This document shows, in pieces, positions 37,401-45,535 of a stretch of DNA of 64,000 nt. The position numbers and the translations under genes are program-made. Under the pieces are notes generated by a model. It was not told the DNA's origin and ran no database searches. It saw only the letters and a program-made list of their open reading frames with translations. Position 1 is the first letter of the stretch. Each line of letters begins with the position of its first letter. This stretch comes from Lignipirellula cremea (GTDB lineage Bacteria; Planctomycetota; Planctomycetia; Pirellulales; Pirellulaceae), in contig NZ_CP036433.1 in NCBI RefSeq assembly GCF_007751035.1, forward strand, positions 5,561,001 to 5,625,000, in the 5' to 3' direction.

Positions 37401-37802
37401 CTCGCGCTCGCGAACCGCGGCTGCAACGCCTGCCGCCTGGAGGGCGCTATTGCCGACGGGGCCGACGATACTCAACAGGTGCAGCTCGGGCGAACTCATA
37501 TGGGCGCTCATCTGGCGCCCACGGGAATGCGAGGCGTCTTTGCACAGCGAAGCGTCAAAAAAGTCCTTCGCCGTCAATCCGCGCGCCAGCATCAGGGCCT
37601 TGTCGCGATAGTGGCAATGCAACCAGTCATGTTCGTTCAAATGCAAGGCCAGGCAAGCCGAACTTTCATGTCCCGCACCGGAGACATGAAAGAATGCTTC
37701 CCCGCGATTGGTCAGTTCCCGCTCGACCCGATCCACGCACCGAGCCGCATACATTGCTCGGTACAAATGCTTCAGATCCTGCAAATCCATGGCGCCGCTC
37801 AC
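34461..37802 (-). CDS. 2-oxoacid dehydrogenase E1 alpha-beta / lipoyl / KAS III fusion
   Basis: A 1113-residue four-part enzyme. Residues about 10-330 are E1 alpha (HYRDKALMLARG, and the TPP motif GDGTSQQGEF...EDNRYAIS with Gly144-Asp145-Gly146 and Asn174). About 338-665 are E1 beta (LFGQDIEDPKGDVFGVTKGL, HAQSFE with His465, VVHEDNHTCGLGAE). About 676-752 are a lipoyl/biotinyl domain with Lys717 in LEATKSVFEI, lipoyl-type rather than the AMKM of biotin. About 792-1113 are a FabH-like ketosynthase with Cys913 (NAACSG), His1044 (VPHQANQRIM) and Asn1071 (THGNTSSSS). No E2 acyltransferase or subunit-binding domain exists. Predicted role: oxidative decarboxylation of a 2-oxo acid and direct acyl hand-off to KAS III for chain priming. 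The GTG at 37802 or ATG at 37790 may be the start. Confidence 0.92.
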   Translation of the reverse strand: MSGAMDLQDLKHLYRAMYAARCVDRVERELTNRGEAFFHVSGAGHESSACLALHLNEHDWLHCHYRDKALMLARGLTAKDFFDASLCKDASHSRGRQMSAHMSSPELHLLSIVGPVGNSALQAAGVAAAVREREGSPVVLCSVGDGTSQQGEFLEACAEAVRSTLPVLFFVEDNRYAISTQTRGNTFYSRPDGDADEFYGMPIHRVDGRDVVAVNQVVGDVVAQMRQDRRPVVIVLDVERLDNHTNADDQTQYREQEEILAAADGSDPLFNFRSHLLQQGLSEEELAAIEKSVQKEVRQAEEDAIAGPEPAPIFDAKKAISVELTHPSRENHGEGAPALTMREALREVLRNHLQDDARVSLFGQDIEDPKGDVFGVTKGLTTQFGARVKNAPLTESTILGFSIGRALAGERPVAFLQFADFMPLAYNQIVSEMASMHWRSDGGWSSPVIVMAACGGLRPGLGPFHAQSFESLLTHTPGVDVFMPSTASDAAGLLNAAFASERPTLFLYPKSLLNDPANRTPALVADQFTPIGPARKVRSGRDVTFVSWGNTIKLCEKAAQALEAVGVESEILDLRTLSPWDEHAVIASAEKTAHLVVVHEDNHTCGLGAEISATVAEKTRVPVAIRRVTRPDTFVPCNFANQLEVLPSFRRVLTTAAELLSLDLSWIAPPVPEAGSAMIEAIGSGPADESVLVVDLLVKSGARVERGDAVASLEATKSVFEITSPVSGMLEEILVSEGDTVAVGAPLMRVRLPAAERRIKPVTQELPGEPVLTRKPSRERLRVPRRTTEIRQFEVGVSSIAALEGSRTIGNEELLALLGNSGQMTAEDIVRRTGIESRQWINTQEDAIGMAVKASWEALDRENLIPDDLDLVICTTTSPNSVTPSMACQVLAGLSRGKTSGAMLQAFDINAACSGYLYALQSGYDYLQSKPDGKVLIVTAEVLSPLLDPNDFDTAILFGDAASASILYGEGCMSHAQGKLFRPELSAKGDSGSALTVPLLREGYIQMHGRKVFSEAVRTMVGSLTRVCGREGMGVEALNLVVPHQANQRIMNAIGNRIQTEVFSNIRTHGNTSSSSIPLCLADVLPASKKGDRLGLCAFGGGFTFGAGILEAL

Positions 37803-38179
37803 AAAGTAAATTTGCCATCATGGCGATGAGAGGCGAGGAGTGTAGCGAATTCCCTTTTCCGATGATGCGCCAATATTCACGTTTCGGATTGCATTTCCCG
37901 GGACGCTTTCGCCCAGTTTTCCTAGTCGCCCCCAAGACACACGGCATGTCGCAGAGCAGCTGGCGCCAGCGGTGCAGGCACTGAAGCATACGGACAGGCA
38001 TTTGCCGTATTGCCCCGGTACTGGGATGCGTGTTGTGCGGGTTATAAGGGCGCAGTCTGGCGGAGACGGTTGCGAAGAGGCTGCGGGCGTGAAGTCCACA
38101 GCTCGCCAGCGCCGATAGCACTGAAGACGAAGGGCTTTAGTGCCATGGTTATTGAGAGTGCGCGTCAGGGAGGACTGCC
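37803..38179. other. divergent intergenic region
   Basis: 377 bp between the fusion enzyme and the Pro/Ala-rich protein gene. I see no gene. A strong ribosome binding site, AGGGAGGA (38167-38174), closes it on the plus side. Confidence 0.5.
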
Positions 38180-40408
38180 ATGCGGAAATACAGCTTTTTA
38201 GTGGCGCTGGCCACAGTGCTGTTTTGTTGCTCCCGCAGCCAGGCGCAACTTTTCGGGTCCCGCTTCATGGGGGGAATGCCCCAGGCCCAGGCGCCTTCGG
38301 ACCCGCCGCCGCTGCAGCCTTCGACGATCATGCCGCGGGAGAATCCAGCGGCCCAGCCCGGTGTCGCATCGCCCCCGACGATCTACACCCCCAGCAATCC
38401 GGCCGCTGGCTACCCGGCAGCGAGCCAGGCGCCGACCGCGTTCCAGAACCCGCCCCCCTACGGCACGACCGGCGGCGTTCCCCCGGCAAACGGCAATGCT
38501 GCAGCGGCAGCCCCCGCAGCCCCGGCTCGAGGCTGGAGCTTCCCGTTCTCGGCAGCCAACTTCCTGCCATTCCAGGGGCAGGCGGCGGCCGCACCGCCGA
38601 CGGCTGGACCCGCCACGCCTCCGCCGGCCGCTTATCGCAATCCGCCCACAGCGGCCAACATTACGCCAGCCAGCGGTCCGCTGCCGGGTGCGATGTCGGG
38701 AACGATGCGCTCGCCGGCCCAGACCGCCGTGTCAGCGAATGCCGGCCCCCAGCAGCCTGTGGTGACGCGGCAAACGCGGATGATCATTCCTTATGTGAAT
38801 CCGGTGGGAGCCGTACCGATTGAGATGCAGCTGTTTGTCTCGGTCGATTCCGGGCGGACGTGGAACCTGCAGTCGCGTAATCGGCCCGATGCCGGACAGT
38901 TTGAGTTTGCGGCTGCCGGCGACGGCGAATACTGGTTTGCCTTGCATACCCTGACGGAAGTGAACCGCGCGCAGACGCCGGCGACGTTCCAGCCGGAACT
39001 GATCGTCAAGATCGACACGGCGGCGCCCCAGGTGGATTTTGTCGCGGAGAGCGGCTCTTCCGGCGAACTACGCGTTCGCTGGAATGTGGTCGACCCGAAC
39101 CTGGATCCGACCCTGCTCCGCCTCGAATACCAGGGCGTCGGAGAACCCAACTGGCGTCCCGTCGCCATTGACCCAGCCGCCACCAGCCAGGGCATGTCCC
39201 AGGGGCAAACGGCCTGGCTGCCGCAGGCCGCGGGCCAGGCAATGAACGTGCGCTTGCATGCAGTGGATCTGGCGGGGAACCCCACGGTGGTGCATCGCCG
39301 CGTGTTGCTGCAGCCTGTGAATACGGGTCAGGCTCCCGCCAACACGAACCCGCCGCTGTTGACCCCGCCGTCGCTGGGCAGCGCGCCCTGGCCCGCAGGA
39401 GAATCCGCCCCGCTGGCAGGTTCCGCCTATGGAACCGCGCCCGGCGCAACGGGAGCGGCGATGGCAGGCGCCGTCCCGCCAGCGATTGGCGCAACAGGCG
39501 CCGCCGCGACCACCTGGGCCCCCAATCACCAGGCCACGGGAACGCCTTTGGAAACGAATGGACCGAGCGCATCGCTCGGCGCGGAACCGCAAAAGTTTCC
39601 CGAGGCAACTTCTGCGGTCTGGGGCGCGGCCCCCAGCCAGGTGCATCCCGCGGTCGGCAGTCAGGCCGATGCGGCGCGGACGAGCGGTTTGGATCGCCCC
39701 CCGGTCGGAGCCAGGGCGCCGCAACCGCCGCGCAGCGAAGGGCTGCAGGCAACGCGGTTGCGCGAGTTCAATCTGGAATACGATGTGGAAGCGGTCGGGC
39801 CGACAGGGGTGAAAAAGGTGGAGCTATGGTTCACCCGCGACGGCGGCGCCTCCTGGGCGCACCTGAGCGACGACGACGATCTGAAGAGTCCGATCCACGT
39901 CGAAGTCGACCGCGAGGGGACGTATGGCTTTACCATTGTGGCGACGGCCGGCAGCGGGCTGGCGGGTCGCCGGCCTGCCTCAGGCGATGCTCCCGACGCC
40001 TGGATCGCTGTCGATCTGACTCCGCCGCAGGTAGAGATTGTTTCGGCCCCCTACGGCGATGGCGAACAGGCCGGGCAGCTGGTGATCCAATGGGTGGCGC
40101 GGGACGAACGGCTGGCCGATCGACCAATCACCTTGTATTACGCGGAGCGGCCGTCCGGTCCCTGGTCGATTATCGCCTCAGGGCTGGCAAATACCGGCTC
40201 TTACGCCTGGGCGGTCGATTCCAATAGCCCGCGTAAAGTGCATCTGAAAGTGGAAGTGCGCGACAAGGCCGGCCATATGGCGACCGCCGTCACGCCGGAG
40301 GTTGTGTCCCTGGAAGGCCTTGTGCCGAAGGCGCGGGTTCGCGGACTGGCGGAACCGGCAGAGACCACGGGAATGATCAGCAACCCGTATTACTTGCAGC
40401 GCCGGTAG
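38180..40408 (+). CDS. secreted Pro/Ala-rich protein with Asp-box-like beta domains
   Basis: A 742-residue exported protein (signal peptide 1-22, ending SQAQ). A long Pro/Ala/Gln-rich region (23-190) is followed by beta-sandwich-like modules (about 192-380 and 525-735) separated by a second low-complexity linker. Asp-box-type turns are visible (SVDSGRTWN, TRDGGASWAHL), along with repeated DLTPPQVEIV and DTAAPQVDFV strands that start Ig/FN3-like modules. It is probably a structural or adhesive envelope protein. No enzyme motif is seen. Confidence 0.7.
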   Translation: MRKYSFLVALATVLFCCSRSQAQLFGSRFMGGMPQAQAPSDPPPLQPSTIMPRENPAAQPGVASPPTIYTPSNPAAGYPAASQAPTAFQNPPPYGTTGGVPPANGNAAAAAPAAPARGWSFPFSAANFLPFQGQAAAAPPTAGPATPPPAAYRNPPTAANITPASGPLPGAMSGTMRSPAQTAVSANAGPQQPVVTRQTRMIIPYVNPVGAVPIEMQLFVSVDSGRTWNLQSRNRPDAGQFEFAAAGDGEYWFALHTLTEVNRAQTPATFQPELIVKIDTAAPQVDFVAESGSSGELRVRWNVVDPNLDPTLLRLEYQGVGEPNWRPVAIDPAATSQGMSQGQTAWLPQAAGQAMNVRLHAVDLAGNPTVVHRRVLLQPVNTGQAPANTNPPLLTPPSLGSAPWPAGESAPLAGSAYGTAPGATGAAMAGAVPPAIGATGAAATTWAPNHQATGTPLETNGPSASLGAEPQKFPEATSAVWGAAPSQVHPAVGSQADAARTSGLDRPPVGARAPQPPRSEGLQATRLREFNLEYDVEAVGPTGVKKVELWFTRDGGASWAHLSDDDDLKSPIHVEVDREGTYGFTIVATAGSGLAGRRPASGDAPDAWIAVDLTPPQVEIVSAPYGDGEQAGQLVIQWVARDERLADRPITLYYAERPSGPWSIIASGLANTGSYAWAVDSNSPRKVHLKVEVRDKAGHMATAVTPEVVSLEGLVPKARVRGLAEPAETTGMISNPYYLQRR

Positions 40409-40566
40409 AACGATACGCCACGCTGGCAAGTGCGGCCATCAGGTTCCGAGGTTGGCTCGGGAATAACCTCAGAACGATTGCAAACTTCGAGCGAGGGCGA
40501 TGCCGGGACAACCAGGTCGCCCGGCAGAAAGAGACAATCACAAAAGCGCGGCGGCAAACCGGAGAG

Positions 40567-41070
40567 CTATTTGGGGGCGATGGTGCACATCATGCGACGG
40601 GCGTGCTGCTGGGGTCGCGTCTCGAGTTTTCCCACTTCGCGGGTGAGCTCCTCGATAACTCCCTCCATCACTTTGCGGCCTTCTTCAATGTGCGCCATTT
40701 CGCGACCGCGAAAAATCACGGTGACTTGCACCTTGTCTTTGTGCCGCAAAAAGCCGAGCGCCTGCTTCACTTTGAAATCGATATCGTGCTGGCCCGTTTT
40801 GGGTCGCAGACGAATCTCTTTCGTTTTGGTGTGATGCGTGTGGCCGCTTTTCTTTTTGTTCTTGTCATATTTGTATTTGCCGTAATCCATGATCCGGCAA
40901 ACGGGCGGCTGCTCATTCGGCGCCACTTCCACCAGATCCAGCCCTGAGTCGCGAGCCCTCAGGATGGCATCTTTGGTGGCGAGAACTCCCAATTGCTCGC
41001 CGTCATCGGCAATCACTCGAATGGGTGAAACACGAATCTGTTCGTTCACCCTTGCCTGCGTTCGTTCGAT
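40567..41070 (-). CDS. infC: translation initiation factor IF-3 (AUC start)
   Basis: IF-3 of 167 residues. The N-domain has [13 protein letters not shown]...LGVL and [22 protein letters not shown]; the C-domain has [25 protein letters not shown] and [12 protein letters not shown]. The longest frame from a conventional codon begins at GTG 41049, but that leaves the RVNEQIR segment without its usual 7-10 leading residues and without a ribosome binding site. An ATC at 41070 has AAAGGG exactly 8 nt upstream, and infC is known for AUU/AUC starts that let IF-3 repress itself. It is not followed by rpmI-rplT: the next gene downstream is convergent. Confidence 0.93.
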   Translation of the reverse strand: MERTQARVNEQIRVSPIRVIADDGEQLGVLATKDAILRARDSGLDLVEVAPNEQPPVCRIMDYGKYKYDKNKKKSGHTHHTKTKEIRLRPKTGQHDIDFKVKQALGFLRHKDKVQVTVIFRGREMAHIEEGRKVMEGVIEELTREVGKLETRPQQHARRMMCTIAPK

Positions 41071-41464
41071 GGTCTTTACCCTTTCTTGAAGAGAAACTCA
41101 CCAGCAGGAGGACGACAGCAAGGGTTCGAACCTCCCATTTCCTGAATCAATAATTGACTAAAAATAGAGTATTGGCGCGACAACAGGCCGACGTCAATAA
41201 TGATTTTTAAAAATCGCAGGCCGTCTTTGCGGCGGCGGCTAGCGATTCGGCGGCCACCCCCTGCAGCGCTTCCCGCGCACTTCCTGCAGGTCGCCGGAAG
41301 CTTCTGCCCAGGGCGAGCAGGGTGGGGCTGAATAGAACCAAAGTCTTGCCCGGTTCGAGCGTTCCAAGCGATCGGAAAACCTTAGGCAGAACTCGGCCCG
41401 CCCAATACGAATCGCGCGTTGTTACACCTTGATCTCTCGGCAGCGGATCTGGGGAAACGCAGGA
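41071..41464. other. intergenic region upstream of infC
   Basis: 394 bp, no gene supported. It contains the candidate infC promoter and a leader of about 90 nt. I do not see an extended L20-type pseudoknot or riboswitch. Confidence 0.5.
41168..41197 (-). promoter_or_regulatory. candidate infC promoter
   Basis: On the minus strand: TTGACG (41192-41197), an 18-nt spacer, then AATACT (41168-41173). The -35 matches at five of six positions and the -10 at four of six. Confidence 0.45.
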
Positions 41465-43375
41465 CTACGTTCCGGCGACGTACGGCGTGACAGAAACGAT
41501 GAAATAGCGGGGCCGGGCGCGATCGGCGTCGGATTGAAAATCATCGCTGCAGACGTGCCCCCAGAGCTGGGGATTGTCGTTAAAAGGTTCCAGCACGACG
41601 CGCACCGCCTGGCCCGTTTTGGCGTTGGCGATCGGCTGGCGAAGTCCGTTCAATACGGCCCAGTCTGCCGCCAAAACCTGCCCCCCGGGGGCGATACTTT
41701 CGTCGAACAGTTCATTGCGCAACACGCGCACCACATCAAGACCACGAACCATCAGGGCGGCGTCGCCAGGTGCGTACTCGCTGGGCCGCGGCATTTGCGA
41801 ACCGCGATTCCAGATGGCGATGAGCTCCGCCTGGGGGATGTGCGGTCGGCTCCTTACTTCATCGAGGTAACGTTGCGACTCCTGGGCAATTTCCTCTGCT
41901 TCCAGGGCTCGGGAGTAACAGGCCACCCCTTCCAGGGAACCGGGCCAGGCCGGATTCACATCGTGAACTTCGCCAAAACGAAAGCGGGCCTGGCGCCAGT
42001 TATTCCACTGCAGGTCAAAGGTTCCCCGGGCGGACTTCTGCCCGTTGAGGTAAGCGGAAAATTCGGTTTCCGACAGTGACACGGCGACATGGGTCGGTGC
42101 GCCGGCCTGGAGCGATCCAATCACCAGTTCGTCGGCGTGGTCGCGGCACTGCAGTCGCAGCAAAAGCTCGCTGCCGCGCTGCGCCAGCGCCAAACTGTGG
42201 TGTTCATCGAACAGCGTAACAATGGAGGCAATCTCGGCCGTGGATTCGGCAGCCGGAGTCAGCGTCGCCTGGATACTCAAAGCACCCGACGCGGTGGTGG
42301 CTGCGACCACGCCTGCGACGGCCTCGGGCGGTACCGTAAACGAGCCGTCCTGCAGTTTCATGGCGAAGTGGGAGTTCCAGGTCGCACTACCGGCCGGCTG
42401 CAGGTTGTAGGACTGGATCGCGCCGGAAGAAGTCCGCGCCCAGCGTGCTTGCCGCGCGGTCTGGAAGACGAACGTCAGGTCCTTTTGATCGCCGGGCCAC
42501 GTGATCGGGCTGACCGTCACGCCCGACGCGGAAGCCATCCCCAGCTCGTTCTCGCCCACAATCACTGACGACAGCAACTTCGGCTGCTCCAGCTCGACCT
42601 TTCCCTGGTGGACTTCAAGGCGGGTCGAGTCGCGATCGGTCGCCAGGAAAAATTCGGTGCCCAGCACACGGGCAATCGCCTGATCCGTTTCGACGAGTAA
42701 CGGCTTTTGTTGCGGCGTCACCTGGGCCGCCACATCGCCGCGCCGGATTTGCAGCACCTTTTGCAGGCTGCTTTCCCCATAGCAAAACTCGATATCGGTC
42801 GAACCGTTGACCTGGACCTTCACCCCGTCGGCATAAACAACTTCGAAAGCGCCGGCCGTCGCTGTTTCGATGCGATCCCCGTAATACACCCGAAAGGCGG
42901 CCCTGACAGGAATTTTTTCGCCTCTGCGGTGGAGCAGCAACTCGCCTGAAAAACGATCGACCCGGGCGATGCTGCGCCATTGCGGAGCGGTCAAGTACGC
43001 ATAGTATCCGCCGGCTGCAATCAGCAGCATGGCCGCCACGCCAAGCCAGAGTCGCATCCACTGGCGACGCTCCAGACGGAGCTGGGCTTCCTGCAGTTGT
43101 CCCTGGGCCAGGGCGCGTAATTCCACGGCGCGCTGGTCGAGTTCGACTTCGCCCCGCTGGTAGTCGCGGATGCGCTGGTCGACCTGGGCCCGGAAATCAC
43201 TGCGGTCAACCGCCAGCTGCTGGCCGAGCATCTCCGCGATCATGAGCTGCGACTTGAGCTCCAGCAGCAGTTCAGGCGATGCAGCAACCGCCTCGATCAA
43301 CTCCGCCAGTTCGTCGTCGCTGAGGCTATCACGATCTTCGACGTAGCGCTCGATGGCCGCCTGGATCTTCGTCAT
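41465..43375 (-). CDS. FecR/LamG membrane protein partnered with ECF sigma factor
   Basis: A 636-residue protein: a cytosolic helical anti-sigma-like region (1-108), one transmembrane helix (about 109-128), a FecR domain (about 135-285, with VYYGDRIETATAGAFEVVYADGVKVQV and a RRGDVAAQV/VLGTEFFL pattern), then a LamG/concanavalin-like domain (about 340-510). It is the probable regulator of the sigma factor upstream, sensing an outer ligand through the LamG part. The ATG at 43375 overlaps the sigma stop as ATGA, which I prefer to the ATG at 43381. Confidence 0.87.
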   Translation of the reverse strand: MTKIQAAIERYVEDRDSLSDDELAELIEAVAASPELLLELKSQLMIAEMLGQQLAVDRSDFRAQVDQRIRDYQRGEVELDQRAVELRALAQGQLQEAQLRLERRQWMRLWLGVAAMLLIAAGGYYAYLTAPQWRSIARVDRFSGELLLHRRGEKIPVRAAFRVYYGDRIETATAGAFEVVYADGVKVQVNGSTDIEFCYGESSLQKVLQIRRGDVAAQVTPQQKPLLVETDQAIARVLGTEFFLATDRDSTRLEVHQGKVELEQPKLLSSVIVGENELGMASASGVTVSPITWPGDQKDLTFVFQTARQARWARTSSGAIQSYNLQPAGSATWNSHFAMKLQDGSFTVPPEAVAGVVAATTASGALSIQATLTPAAESTAEIASIVTLFDEHHSLALAQRGSELLLRLQCRDHADELVIGSLQAGAPTHVAVSLSETEFSAYLNGQKSARGTFDLQWNNWRQARFRFGEVHDVNPAWPGSLEGVACYSRALEAEEIAQESQRYLDEVRSRPHIPQAELIAIWNRGSQMPRPSEYAPGDAALMVRGLDVVRVLRNELFDESIAPGGQVLAADWAVLNGLRQPIANAKTGQAVRVVLEPFNDNPQLWGHVCSDDFQSDADRARPRYFIVSVTPYVAGT

Positions 43376-43905
43376 TGCCATTGCTCGCCGGACAGAGAAT
43401 CGGAAATGCAGTTTTTCAGCCCGTTGCGAATCCGATGCAAGGAGACCCGCACCGCCTCGGCAGTCGAATCAAGAGCTTCGGCAATCCGTCGCGAGGACAG
43501 GTCGTCGCGATAACGCATGGACAACAAATCCCGGCTTTTGGGCGGCAGTTTCGAGAAGCAGTTTTCCAGTGCAACTGCAGCCCCGCTTTGTTCAAACAGC
43601 TGCTCCAGCGGCGGTTCGACGCGCGACAGCAACTCGGCGAGGGCTTCTTTCTGCAGCTGGGAGCGTCGTTTCTGTTTGCGGAAATGATTCATGCACAGGT
43701 TTCGGGCGATGCCTTTGAGCCAGCGTTCCGGGGCGACATCGTGCGGCGTTTTGTCCAAATTTTTGTAGAACTCCAGGAAAACGTCCTGGGCGACATCGTC
43801 GACTTCGTGCGAAGGCACCCCCATTCCGGCGATATAGGCACGAATATGCGACTGGCTCGACTTCAGAATGGCGTCAAAATCCAGATCGGTGATCGGTTTC
43901 GGCAT
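43372..43905 (-). CDS. ECF sigma-70 factor (Rhodopirellula/Verrucomicrobium type)
   Basis: A 177-residue ECF sigma factor. Region 2 includes HEVDDVAQDVFLEFYKNL and WLKGIARNLCMNHFRKQKRR; region 4 includes LPPKSRDLLSMRYRDDLSSRRIAEALDSTAEAVRVSLHRIRNGL. The sequence style fits the planctomycete/verrucomicrobial family (TIGR02989). It is preceded by GGAGAAG and translationally coupled to the FecR-LamG gene. Its promoter targets cannot be read from this window. Confidence 0.92.
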   Translation of the reverse strand: MPKPITDLDFDAILKSSQSHIRAYIAGMGVPSHEVDDVAQDVFLEFYKNLDKTPHDVAPERWLKGIARNLCMNHFRKQKRRSQLQKEALAELLSRVEPPLEQLFEQSGAAVALENCFSKLPPKSRDLLSMRYRDDLSSRRIAEALDSTAEAVRVSLHRIRNGLKNCISDSLSGEQWQ

Positions 43906-44231
43906 CGGAACACTTCTCCTCTAAAGGCATCATGGCTCCGCCGGGCCCTGGATGTTACAGCTTTCTTCCGGTGTTTCACCCGCCAGACGCGGTTCATGGC
44001 TTCGCTGCCGCGCCAGTTCGTCGCCCGTCGGGGAAGTTACCCCTTGGGTCAATTTAGCATGGATGGCGGCCGGCCGATAAGCGACTCTTCCATCGGGGGG
44101 GGCGAACGCGTTTTGGCGGAGAGCCGGACAAACCGTTCCCGTGGGCAATTCTCGGGGTCTCTGTTTGCGTTGGGCTGTGCTTTCGTGTTTACTGGCGCGT
44201 TGTCTGCCATTTTTTCTTCGGGAGTTAGTCC
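43906..44231. other. divergent intergenic region
   Basis: 326 bp between the sigma factor and the VCBS-repeat gene. It must hold both promoters and perhaps an autoregulated ECF promoter; I see no unambiguous consensus. Confidence 0.4.
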
Positions 44232-45470
44232 ATGGAATCTGTTCGTCCTTTTCGTTCCCTGGCGGCGCCGCTTGGCGCGCTTTGCCTGGCGTTTGCATTG
44301 TCTGCTTCGCCTGGGCAGGGCGGAGAGCTGAAGTTTGGCGAGATTGAACTGAGCGAGCGTCTGGAAGTTGGCTATGCGGTTCGCCTGATCGACATGAACG
44401 GCGACGGACGCCTGGATATCTGCGTGGTCGACAGCAAGCGGCTGATCTGGCTGGAGAATCCGCAATGGAACGTGCACACGATCGACGCCTCGCCCGACAA
44501 GACCGACAACGTCTGCTTTGCCCCGTATGATATCAACAGCGACGGCAAGCTCGATTTTGCAGTCGGTTCTGACTGGACGCTCGACACCAAATCCGGCGGC
44601 ACGATCGGCTGGCTGGAGCAGAACGAAACGCCTGCCAAACCGTTCAAGCTGCATCCCATTGGGGAAGAGCCGACCGTCCATCGCATCCGTTTCGCGGATC
44701 TCGATGGCAACGGGCGCGAGGAGCTGATCATTGCTCCGCTGCTCGGCCGCGACACGACCCGGCCGCACTTTGCCGAGAACGGCGTCCGTTTGCTGGCGTA
44801 CGAGATCCCCAAAAACCCGACCGTCGACGACTGGAAAATGACGGTGCTCAGCGACGAACTGCACGTCTGCCATAACTTCTGGCCGACCGACCTCAACGGC
44901 GACGGCCAGTTGGACCTCCTGGTTGTCAGCTTCGAAGGCGTCAGCCTGCTGGAACGTCAGAAAAACGGAACCTACAAACGCACGCTCATCGGCGCCGGCG
45001 AACAGCAAACCTCGCCCAATAAAGGCGCCAGCGAAATCAAGCACGGCAAGTTAGCGTCGGGCGCCGACTACATCGCCACGATCGAACCCTGGCATGGCAG
45101 CGAAGTCGTGGTCTACACCCGACCCAAAGGCGATCGCGATCCGAAATCCGACCGCTGGATGTGGGATCGCCACGTGCTGGACGACCAGCTGAAATGGGGC
45201 CACGCCGTGTGGTGCGCCAACCTGGACGACGACGAAGACCAGGAGCTGATCATCGGCGTGCGCGACGACCTGAGCAACGAGCACCGGCGCGGTCTACGCA
45301 TTTATGATCCGCAGCCCGACGGCAGCTGGAAACGGACGATCATCGATCCCGGCAGCGTCGCCATCGAAGACCTGGCCGCCGGCGACCTGAACGGCGACGG
45401 CCGCACCGATATCGTCGCCGTCGGCCGGCAGACGCATAATATTAAGCTCTATATCAACGAGACGAGGTAA
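44232..45470 (+). CDS. secreted VCBS/FG-GAP repeat protein
   Basis: A 412-residue exported beta-propeller protein (signal peptide 1-31). FG-GAP/VCBS calcium-binding blades recur: DMNGDGRLDICVVD, DINSDGKLDFAVG, DLDGNGREELIIAP, DLNGDGQLDLLVVS, NLDDDEDQELIIG and DLNGDGRTDIVAVG. The Asp-rich loops imply Ca2+ binding. Such proteins act as extracellular binding or adhesion modules. It is monocistronic and converges on sppA. Confidence 0.85.
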   Translation: MESVRPFRSLAAPLGALCLAFALSASPGQGGELKFGEIELSERLEVGYAVRLIDMNGDGRLDICVVDSKRLIWLENPQWNVHTIDASPDKTDNVCFAPYDINSDGKLDFAVGSDWTLDTKSGGTIGWLEQNETPAKPFKLHPIGEEPTVHRIRFADLDGNGREELIIAPLLGRDTTRPHFAENGVRLLAYEIPKNPTVDDWKMTVLSDELHVCHNFWPTDLNGDGQLDLLVVSFEGVSLLERQKNGTYKRTLIGAGEQQTSPNKGASEIKHGKLASGADYIATIEPWHGSEVVVYTRPKGDRDPKSDRWMWDRHVLDDQLKWGHAVWCANLDDDEDQELIIGVRDDLSNEHRRGLRIYDPQPDGSWKRTIIDPGSVAIEDLAAGDLNGDGRTDIVAVGRQTHNIKLYINETR

Positions 45471-45519
45471 CCCCGCACGCCAAACCAGGGATCCCGTAGT
45501 GGACCTGGCCCTAAGTCCC

Positions 45520-45535
45520 CGTCCTGCACAGGACG
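45520..45535. terminator. short hairpin between convergent genes
   Basis: CGTCCTG and CAGGACG form a 7-bp stem with a 2-nt loop, immediately beyond the sppA stop. No T-run, so a weak candidate. Confidence 0.3.

Noticed and set aside
34461-37802. The carrier domain of the fusion as a biotin domain
   Set aside because: The Lys context is EATKS rather than AMKM and the neighbours are TPP-dependent E1 domains, so lipoyl is much more likely.
36378-37829. A 483-codon plus-strand frame opposite the E1 alpha/beta region
   Set aside because: It is the antisense of strongly conserved E1 motifs, with no ribosome binding site and no recognisable domain.
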